From the NCBI GenBank assembly GCA_036380435.1, contig DASVES010000355.1, forward strand, positions 1 through 6,986: DNA of 6,986 nt, read 5' to 3'. Below the pieces are notes generated by a model. That model saw only the letters and a list, made by a program, of their open reading frames with translations. It made no database searches and was not told where the DNA came from. Both the position numbers and the translations under genes were made by a program. This stretch comes from DASQDT01 sp036380435 (lineage in GTDB: Bacteria > Acidobacteriota > Blastocatellia > Pyrinomonadales > Pyrinomonadaceae). Positions 1-5,552 of this stretch are shown here, piece after piece. How positions within the stretch are numbered: position 1 is the first letter of the stretch; each line of letters begins with the position of its first letter.

Positions 1-50
1 GCAGAAAAGCCGCTCGCGGCTTTTCTGCCGTCACGAATCTGAGTGACGGC
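1..50. repeat. Two adjacent perfect inverted repeats within the response-regulator linker codons
   Basis: GCAGAAAAGCCGC (1-13) is the exact reverse complement of 16-28, leaving a 2-base centre (as a hairpin, 12 bp with a 4-base loop). Next to it, GCCGTCAC (27-34) pairs with GTGACGGC (43-50) across 8 bases. Both lie in the open reading frame of the response regulator, where the translation stays sensible through both, so they are not a terminator for a finished gene. Whether the palindromes do anything is unknown. Confidence 0.75.
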
Positions 51-452
51 CCTTTCGGTGATCGCCGGGTCGAGATATGCCTGACCGGCGACGACGGCGC
101 GAATCGCGCGCAGCAGCTCCACGGACTTGCTCTGCTTCAGCACGTAACCGCTCACGCCCGCCTGTAGCAGTTGTTGCAGGTAGCCGTCGTCCGTGTGGCG
201 CGTCAGGGTCAGAACCTTTACTTGCGGGCATGTCTCCTTGAGCTTCTTCGTCGCCTGAAGACCGTTCAGCTCCGGCATGGAAACATCCATCACGACGACA
301 TCGGGCAGGAGCTGCTGCGCGAGCTGCACGGCGACGCGCCCGTTGGCGGCCTCGCCGACGACCTCCATGTCGGGCTGCGCGTTGAGCAGAAGCTTCAGCC
401 CGTCGCGGATTGTTTCGTGATCCTCGGCTAAAAGGATGCGGAGCTTATTCAT
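1..452 (-). CDS. NarL/FixJ-type response regulator, receiver domain and linker (partial at window edge)
   Basis: This is the cytoplasmic partner of the kinase encoded just upstream. ATG is at 452-450, and 150 codons are open to the window edge with no stop, so the C-terminal part is missing. The visible protein is a complete CheY-like receiver (residues about 3-120): acidic pocket E10-D11, phospho-acceptor D56 in VVVMDVSMPELNG, switch T84 in LTLTRH, and K106 in GYVLKQS. A linker follows (about 121-150, GQAYLDPAITERAV), which in this family leads into a LuxR-type helix-turn-helix; that domain is inferred, not seen. The start codon lies inside the last codons of the kinase gene (8-bp overlap, ATGAATAA), which implies translational coupling and one operon. 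Regulated genes are unknown. Two perfect inverted repeats lie in the linker codons (1-50). The receiver call is secure; the DNA-binding output is the family expectation. Confidence 0.93.
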   Translation of the reverse strand, partial: MNKLRILLAEDHETIRDGLKLLLNAQPDMEVVGEAANGRVAVQLAQQLLPDVVVMDVSMPELNGLQATKKLKETCPQVKVLTLTRHTDDGYLQQLLQAGVSGYVLKQSKSVELLRAIRAVVAGQAYLDPAITERAVTQIRDGRKAASGFS

Positions 453-3400
453 CCGTCTCTCCCGCCGGCGGCGCGCTCGGCACGGGAATCCGCACGACCA
501 CGGTGGCCCCCTCGTTTGGCTGCGACTCAATCTCGACCGTGCCGCCGACGAGTGCGGCGCGTTCGCGCATCCCGATCAGCCCCAGTCCCTGATCGCCAGT
601 CTCGAACACCTGCTGCAAGTCGAAACCGACGCCGTCGTCTTCGACGATCAGGGAGACTTGGGCGGCCCGGCGTTCGAGCACGACCGCGACGCTGGCGGCT
701 TGCGCGTGTTTGGCGACGTTGTTGAGGGCTTCCTGCGCGATGCGATAGAGCGCGGTTTCGCTCTCCGGTGTTAAGCGCTCTCTATCCATGCCGCTCGCGT
801 GCAGTTGCACGGGAACGCCGAAATGTTTTGACCAGCTCTCGACGTAGGTGGAGAGCGCGGCCTGTAAACCGAGATCATCAAGCGCCGTCGGGCGCATTTC
901 CCAGACCAGATAATCAACGTCGGCGTCGAGTTGGCTGGCGACCGCTTGTAATGCGGTCACCTGTTCGCATAGGTTCTCATTATCACCGCAGTCTTCTTTG
1001 AGCGCGTCGAGCTTAATTTTGAGCACGGTCAATTGCTGCCCGAACTGATCGTGCATCTCGCGCGCGATGCGCCGGCGCTCCTCCTCCTGTGCGAAGACGA
1101 TGTGGCGTATAAGCTGCCCGCGCTCACGCTCGCCGCGCAGCCGCTCGTTGATTTCCGCCTGCAAGGCGGCGTTCGCCTCCATCAGCGAGATGGTCTGGCG
1201 CTCCAAACTTTCCTTCGCCTGCAACGTCTCGATCTCCGCCAGCTTGCGTGTGGTGAAATCGACGAAGGTGAGAATCACGCCTTCCGTGCGCTCTCCGCCG
1301 CCGCGGTATGGGCCCAACTGCGCCCTATACCAGCGCCCCTCGCGGCTCGCCACTTCCTGCTCCCTTTTATTCGAGTCGGCGAGCACTCGTCCCACGTCCG
1401 GCAACAGGTCGGCGTAGTCGAGTCTGTGCGTGATGTCGGAGAGCGGCCGCTCGATGTCCGAGGGGATCAAGCTGAAAATGTCCTGCGCGCGCGGCGTGTA
1501 GAATTTGATATTCAGGTTGGGGTCAACGAAGATGGTCGCCAGATCGGTTGAGGCGATCAAATTTTTCAGGTCGCTGTTGGCGATGGCCAGCTCGGCGAGA
1601 TTACTCTTCAACTCGCTGTTGATGGTCTGGATTTCCTCGTTGACCGATTGCAACTCTTCCTTGCCCGTTTCCAGCTCCTCGGTGGCCGAACGAAGCTCCT
1701 CGTTCATCGACTGCATCTCTTCGTTCGAGGCTTTCAGCTCTTCGGCCTGCGTCTCGTACTGCTCGACGGTCACCTGATGCTGCTCTTTCGACGTGTGCAA
1801 CTCCTCTTCCAGGAGGCGCACGACCGGCTCAGTTTCGTCGCCCGCGTTCGCCACGTCGCTTCTCGCGCCCGTCAGCCCTTCGACTTCGTCAAAGAGGACG
1901 AGAAAGTAATTCGGCGACGGCGCGTCGCCGCCGACGGGACGGGCGATCATGTTGACGTAAAGATCGCGCCCGTCGCGGGTGATGTATACGCGCCGTGCTA
2001 CACATGATTTGCCGGTCTGCGCCGCTTGGAACAGGGCCGTGCGAAGCTCAATCCGAAGCTCCGGGTGTACGACCTTCAGGAGGTTATGACTCGGCTCGCC
2101 GCCCACGAATTGCAGAAATCTGCCGGCGCGGTCGGACAGGTGGACGATGTCATTGCGCTCGTCGATGATGACGCTCGGCGGCGCGTATTGCTCCAAAAGT
2201 TGTTGGTGCAGCTCGGCGAACGTAATCTGTTGCTGCGCGCGCGCCCCTTGCGCCTGCGGCGCGGAGCCGCGCGGGGGCGGCAGGCTGAGCGGCAGGCTCG
2301 GCACGCGCAGCCTTGCGCGGGTGACGCTTTCGGCGCGAAAGATGCGCTCTCTTTTATCCACGGTCGTAAACAGGTTCGCCACGCCGTCGGCCGATTCCGA
2401 ATTGCCCAGAAACAGAAACCCGTTGGGGAGCAGCACGAAGTGGAACAACTCGAAGATGTGCGTCTGCGCTTCGCGGTTGAGATAGATCAGCAGGTTGCGA
2501 CAGGTGACGGCGTCGAGGCGCGAGAACGGCGGGTCTTTAATCAGATTGTGGACGGCGAACAGCACGCGCTCGCGCACGTCCTTCCTGATGCGGTAACCGC
2601 CCGACTCTTTCGTGAAGAAGCGCCGCAGACGTTCCATCGACACGTCCGCCTCGATGGTTTCCGTGTAGCTGCCCTCGCGCGCCGTGGCAATCGCCGCCTC
2701 GTCGATGTCAGTGGCGAAGATTTGAATGGCGGGAGGAGACGGGAGCCGCTCCGCATATTCCAACAGCAGCATCGCCACCGAGTACGCCTCTTCACCCGTC
2801 GCGCAACCGGCCACCCACACGCGCACCTGATCGCCCGTCGTCTTTTCGTGAAAAAGCAGGGGCACGACCTCGCGCTCCAGCTCGTCGAAAGCCGCGCGGT
2901 CACGAAAGAAGTTCGTCACACTGATGAGCAAATCTTTCAATAACGCCTGCGCTTCTACGGGATGCTCGCGCATGAAGTCGCGGTAAGCCGTGAGTTCCAG
3001 CAAAGCGTTGACCTGAAGGCGTCGCTCGATGCGGCGCAACACGGTCGCGCGCTTATAGTGCGTGAAGTCGTGTCCCGTGTGTGAGCGCAGGAGCAAAAAG
3101 ATGTCGTTCAGGGCTGCCTCGTCCGCATCCTCCAGACTGACGACCACTTCCGGCTCAGTTGCCGGCGGCAACCTGATGCGGCTCGCGTTTCGCCAGACTT
3201 CAATGAGCTTGCCCGGCATCTCCGCCACCGGCAGCACGAAATCAACCAGACCGCTGCCTATCGCATGGCGCGGCATCGAATCGTGTTCGGCGTCTTTCGG
3301 GTCTTGCGCGAACGCCAGCCCGTTCTGCTCCTTGATGCGTTTGAGGCCGTTAGTGCCGTCCGAACCCATCCCCGACAACACGATCCCGACGGCGTGCTCC

Positions 3401-3807
3401 TTATGCGTATCGCCGAGCGTGCGAAAGAAAAGATCGATGGCGACCTGCTTCCCCCCGTGCAGGCGTTCCGGTTCGGTGAGGTTGATGTGCCCGTCGCTCA
3501 TCTCAAGGTTCTTCGTCGGCGGGATGACGTAGACGTGGTTCGGCTCGACCTTGACGGCTTCGGTGACCTGTGTGACCGGCATCCCGGTCGTCGCCTGCAA
3601 CAGCGAGGCGGCGTGGCTCTCGTGCTTCGGCGACAGGTGCATGATGACGACGAAGGCCATCCCGCTCTCGACGGGCATGTTCGTGAAGAAATCCTTTAAC
3701 GCCTGCAATCCACCCGCCGACGCGCCCAGCCCGATGACGGGAAAAGACGCTGCCCGTTCCGACGGCCCCGCCGGTGGCTGAGAATTTTGCTCCGAACTGT
3801 CGCTCAT
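445..3807 (-). CDS. CheB-CheR-PAS-PAS-HisKA_3 hybrid sensor histidine kinase
   Basis: A 1120-residue cytoplasmic protein with no membrane segment. Domains in order: CheB methylesterase (about 22-205) with S30 in GASAGG, H57 in MHLSPKH and D150 in GMGSDG, so the triad is intact and there is no CheB receiver; CheR methyltransferase (about 226-490) with TNFFRD, the SAM loop GCATGEEAYS (334-343), FATDID (364-369) and CRNLLIYL; PAS (about 535-645); a Glu-rich coiled coil (about 660-750); PAS (about 750-855); a short coil; HisKA_3 with phospho-acceptor H919 in RRRIAREMHDQFGQQL; HATPase with N1030 in EALNNVAKHA, DDGVGF (1057-1062) and GLGLIGMRERA. The NarX/DegS-type H-box matches the NarL-type regulator encoded next. 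The ATG at 3807 was chosen because an AAGGG lies 11 bp upstream, a promoter lies at 3838-3866, and the 112 in-frame codons further upstream look non-coding and run antisense to the HxlR gene. The signal sensed is unknown; a PAS cofactor cannot be read from the sequence. Confidence 0.95.
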   Translation of the reverse strand: MSDSSEQNSQPPAGPSERAASFPVIGLGASAGGLQALKDFFTNMPVESGMAFVVIMHLSPKHESHAASLLQATTGMPVTQVTEAVKVEPNHVYVIPPTKNLEMSDGHINLTEPERLHGGKQVAIDLFFRTLGDTHKEHAVGIVLSGMGSDGTNGLKRIKEQNGLAFAQDPKDAEHDSMPRHAIGSGLVDFVLPVAEMPGKLIEVWRNASRIRLPPATEPEVVVSLEDADEAALNDIFLLLRSHTGHDFTHYKRATVLRRIERRLQVNALLELTAYRDFMREHPVEAQALLKDLLISVTNFFRDRAAFDELEREVVPLLFHEKTTGDQVRVWVAGCATGEEAYSVAMLLLEYAERLPSPPAIQIFATDIDEAAIATAREGSYTETIEADVSMERLRRFFTKESGGYRIRKDVRERVLFAVHNLIKDPPFSRLDAVTCRNLLIYLNREAQTHIFELFHFVLLPNGFLFLGNSESADGVANLFTTVDKRERIFRAESVTRARLRVPSLPLSLPPPRGSAPQAQGARAQQQITFAELHQQLLEQYAPPSVIIDERNDIVHLSDRAGRFLQFVGGEPSHNLLKVVHPELRIELRTALFQAAQTGKSCVARRVYITRDGRDLYVNMIARPVGGDAPSPNYFLVLFDEVEGLTGARSDVANAGDETEPVVRLLEEELHTSKEQHQVTVEQYETQAEELKASNEEMQSMNEELRSATEELETGKEELQSVNEEIQTINSELKSNLAELAIANSDLKNLIASTDLATIFVDPNLNIKFYTPRAQDIFSLIPSDIERPLSDITHRLDYADLLPDVGRVLADSNKREQEVASREGRWYRAQLGPYRGGGERTEGVILTFVDFTTRKLAEIETLQAKESLERQTISLMEANAALQAEINERLRGERERGQLIRHIVFAQEEERRRIAREMHDQFGQQLTVLKIKLDALKEDCGDNENLCEQVTALQAVASQLDADVDYLVWEMRPTALDDLGLQAALSTYVESWSKHFGVPVQLHASGMDRERLTPESETALYRIAQEALNNVAKHAQAASVAVVLERRAAQVSLIVEDDGVGFDLQQVFETGDQGLGLIGMRERAALVGGTVEIESQPNEGATVVVRIPVPSAPPAGETDE
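1624..1764 (-). other. Glu-Glu heptad coiled coil inside the hybrid kinase, candidate methylation helix
   Basis: Codes for residues 682-728, between the two PAS domains. Glu pairs fall at 689/690, 696/697, 703/704, 710/711, 717/718 and 724/725, exactly seven apart, with a Glu-Gln pair at 682/683. Most heptads read small-x-x-E-E-hydrophobic-x, for example ASNEEMQ and SATEELE, so a Ser, Thr or Ala sits three residues before and three after most pairs. Chemoreceptor methylation sites are also Glu/Gln pairs seven residues apart on a coiled coil with small flanking residues. The periodicity is seen directly. A role as CheR/CheB substrate is inference, and a plain signalling coil between two PAS domains would also be Glu-rich. 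Confidence 0.6.
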
Positions 3808-3837
3808 AAGGTTCACGGCCCTTCCCTTTGGCCACGA

Positions 3838-3866
3838 AGTATCACACGAAACAATTAATAGGTCAC
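3838..3866 (-). promoter_or_regulatory. Putative sigma70-like promoter of the kinase/response-regulator operon
   Basis: Reading the minus strand, GTGACC (3866-3861) stands 17 bp before GATACT (3843-3838). Each hexamer matches consensus at four of six positions, and a TG one base before the -10 makes it extended. Transcription would start near 3831, giving a leader of about 24 nt that contains AAAGGGAAGGG and then the ATG at 3807. TCGTG motifs on the same strand recur at 3864-3868, 3845-3849 and 3833-3837, overlapping the promoter, and could be regulator half-sites. Spacing and position are good; hexamer matches are modest. Confidence 0.45.
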
Positions 3867-3925
3867 GAGCGAGACTGCCCCGCGGCCCCTGTTTTGTGTC
3901 AGCCGCCGCCCGGTTTGTGCTAAGC

Positions 3926-3944
3926 TTCGCGCCGGCCGCGCGAA
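3926..3944. promoter_or_regulatory. GC-rich dyad in the divergent intergenic region, possible operator
   Basis: TTCGCGC (3926-3932) and GCGCGAA (3938-3944) form a perfect 7-bp inverted repeat around 5 bases. It lies between the kinase promoter and the HxlR start, where an autoregulatory winged-helix dimer could bind. HxlR proteins often control themselves or a divergent neighbour. No second copy was seen in the window, and GC-rich dyads arise easily in such DNA, so this is a candidate only. Confidence 0.25.
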
Positions 3945-4030
3945 AGATTGATGGGCCGGCGACGCCGGGGCACGCCCGCGGAGGTTTGTGATAAGTGCGT
4001 CGGGCGCGGCGGGTGGGGGAAGAGCCGAAA

Positions 4031-4477
4031 ATGCGACGACGCGAAGGCGACGGGTGCCCGGTGGCGGGCGCGCTCCAGATGCTCGGCGACAAGTGGACGA
4101 TGCTCATCGTCCGCGACCTCGCGGGCGCGCCGCGCCGCACCACGGAACTGTTGGGCGCGCTTCACCCCATCAGCAGCCGCACGCTCGTCGAGCGCCTGCG
4201 CGACATGGAGCGCGACCAGCTCGTCGAGCGGCGCAACCTCGGCGGCAGCCCGCCGCACGTCGAGTACCTGCTCACGGGTCGCGGTCGTCAGCTCCTGCCG
4301 CTCCTCGAAGCCCTGCGCGCGGCGGGCGAGGCGCTCGACTGCAACGCCTGCGACGACCGCTTCGCCCGCTCCGGCGACTACTGCGAAGCCTGCCCCAACC
4401 GCCACGCCGCGCCCAGGCCCGCTCCAGCGCGCCCACACGCGCGCAGCCGCGGCGACGATTCCATCGTCTTGTTGTAA
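4031..4477 (+). CDS. HxlR-family winged helix-turn-helix regulator with C-terminal four-cysteine cluster
   Basis: A 148-residue DNA-binding transcription regulator, expected to act as a dimer. The HxlR core (residues about 9-100) is clear: CPVAGALQMLGDKWT, LIVRDLAG, the recognition-helix region ISSRTLVERLRDMERDQLVERR, then the wing PPHVEYLLTGRGRQLLPLLEAL. C9 is at the conserved N-terminal Cys position that serves as a redox switch in some relatives. After the core comes C104-x2-C107-x10-C118-x2-C121, then a Pro/Arg/Ala-rich tail. Paired CxxC motifs suggest a zinc-ribbon-like or redox-active appendage. The ATG at 4031 was chosen because a GGGGAAGAG lies shortly upstream and the protein then begins close to the CPV motif, as is usual. 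A GTG at 3995, 10 bp after GGAGG, would add 12 residues. The gene is transcribed away from the kinase operon. Effector and targets are unknown. Confidence 0.9.
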   Translation: MRRREGDGCPVAGALQMLGDKWTMLIVRDLAGAPRRTTELLGALHPISSRTLVERLRDMERDQLVERRNLGGSPPHVEYLLTGRGRQLLPLLEALRAAGEALDCNACDDRFARSGDYCEACPNRHAAPRPAPARPHARSRGDDSIVLL

Positions 4478-4480
4478 TTG

Positions 4481-4594
4481 AGTTCAAAGTTCAAAGTTCA
4501 AAGTTCAAAGGCCGTACAGCTTTTGACTTTGAACTTTGAACTTTGAACTTTGAACTAATGTTGACTTTGAACTTTGAACTTTGAACTTTGAACT
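4481..4594. repeat. Three-block heptanucleotide tandem repeat with one inverted block
   Basis: Block 1 (4481-4510) is four copies of AGTTCAA plus AG. Block 2 (4523-4556) and block 3 (4561-4594) are identical 34-mers: TTGA, four copies of CTTTGAA, then CT. Block 1 is the exact reverse complement of the 30-base core of each (4527-4556 and 4565-4594). Spacers are 16 bp (4511-4526) and 8 bp (4557-4564) between cores. Block 1 can pair with either later block to make a 30-bp stem. The array fills the gap between the HxlR stop and the next gene. It resembles the short tandem heptanucleotide repeats described in cyanobacterial genomes. A weak TTGAAC (4574-4579), 16 bp, CATAGT (4596-4601) promoter reading at its right end is possible but unconvincing. 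Confidence 0.95.
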
Positions 4595-4620
4595 TCATAG
4601 TTGTGTTCGGGAGTTAGCGG

Positions 4621-5541
4621 ATGAAGAAACTGCTTCTCGTCCTGTGTGTGTTCTTCGCGCCCGCGGCCTTCGCGCAGAAAAAGGTTGACGTGGCGGCGGA
4701 GCTGCGTTCGGTCGTGCAGGCCGAGCGGGAGTTTGCGAGGACGGCGGCCGCGAGTGGGATGCGCGCGTCTTTCCTCGCCTTCATCGCCGACGACGGCCTG
4801 CTCTTCCGGCCCGGCCCCGTGAGCGGCAAAAAGTGGTGGACGGAGCGGCCCGAGCGGCCCGGTCTGCTCTCGTGGGAGCCGGTCTACGCCGACGTAGCGC
4901 GCGCCGGCGACATCGGTTACACCACGGGGCCGTGGGAGTTTCGGGCGGGCGCTCCGGCAGACAAGCCCGCCGGCTACGGCCAGTTCATGACCATCTGGGG
5001 CAAGCAGCCCGACGGCACATGGAAGTTCCTGCTCGACATCGGCACGTCGAACCCGGCGCCCACGGGCCTGCCGCCCTCACTCTCCTTCGCTTCGGACTTC
5101 AGGAAGAACACGGACAAGGACAAGCTGAGCGTCAACACCGCGCGAGTGCGCGACGAGCTGTTGAAGCTGGAGCGCGACTTCGCGTCGGCCTCCGCGAAGG
5201 ACACGGCCGCGGCCTTCGACGCGCACGCCGCCGGTGACATACGCCTGATGCGCGACGGCCACTTCCCCTTCCTCGGCAAAGAGGCGATGCGTAAGGCGCT
5301 CGCCGCCGAAGCGGGCGCGCTTGCGTGGGAGCCGGCGCAGGCCGTCGCGTCGCGCTCAGGCGAACTCGGCTACACCTACGGCACATACGAACTGAGACGC
5401 GCTGAGGCGTCGGCGGTCGAGCGCGGTCACTACGTGCGTATCTGGAAGAAGAAGTCGGACGGCGGGAAGAAGTCGGACGACAGTTGGAAGGTCGTGCTCG
5501 ATCTGCTCAGCCCGCTCCCGCCGCCGCCGAGCGCGAATTGA
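4621..5541 (+). CDS. Secreted protein with two tandem NTF2/SnoaL-like (DUF4440-like) domains
   Basis: 306 residues. A Sec signal peptide covers residues 1-18 (MKKLLLVLCVFFAPAAFA, cleavage before Q19), so it is exported. Two copies of one fold follow: domain 1 about 26-145 and domain 2 about 175-298. Equivalent strands are easy to align: LLSWEPVYADVARAGDIGYT at 82-101 against ALAWEPAQAVASRSGELGYT at 233-252, and FMTIWGKQPDGTWKFLLDI at 122-140 against a VRIWKK...SWKVVLDL segment ending at 296. The linker (about 146-174) is polar, and the C-terminus is Pro-rich. NTF2-like folds serve as enzymes, binding modules or immunity-type proteins, so no reaction can be assigned. ATG 4621 follows CGGGAG at a 7-bp spacing. 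The SGNH-like gene starts 11 bp after the stop, implying co-transcription. The heptamer array lies immediately upstream. Confidence 0.85.
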   Translation: MKKLLLVLCVFFAPAAFAQKKVDVAAELRSVVQAEREFARTAAASGMRASFLAFIADDGLLFRPGPVSGKKWWTERPERPGLLSWEPVYADVARAGDIGYTTGPWEFRAGAPADKPAGYGQFMTIWGKQPDGTWKFLLDIGTSNPAPTGLPPSLSFASDFRKNTDKDKLSVNTARVRDELLKLERDFASASAKDTAAAFDAHAAGDIRLMRDGHFPFLGKEAMRKALAAEAGALAWEPAQAVASRSGELGYTYGTYELRRAEASAVERGHYVRIWKKKSDGGKKSDDSWKVVLDLLSPLPPPPSAN

Positions 5542-5552
5542 AGACCGCCCCG

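Noticed and set aside
1..28. Intrinsic terminator
   Set aside because: The response-regulator frame stays open across it and no T-run after the stem is visible; the four Ts are within the stem.
2026..2943. Plus-strand open frame of 305 codons
   Set aside because: It is antisense to the CheR and PAS 1 coding region, where every catalytic motif is intact; the translation has no recognisable domain.
3894..3924. Promoter for the HxlR gene (TTGTGT, 19 bp, GCTAAG)
   Set aside because: The -10 matches only three of six bases and the spacer is too long; not enough to call.
3808..4143. In-frame 112-codon N-terminal extension of the hybrid kinase
   Set aside because: The translation is Arg/Pro/Ala-rich with no family similarity, it runs antisense to the HxlR gene, and the promoter and ribosome site fall inside it just before ATG 3807.
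4481..4594. CRISPR array
   Set aside because: The units are contiguous 7-mers with no unique spacers of 25-40 bp, and no cas gene is present.
5484..5552. TTG start for the SGNH-like protein
   Set aside because: It would overlap the end of the NTF2-like gene by 58 bp and add a low-complexity stretch; ATG 5553 gives a normal signal anchor.
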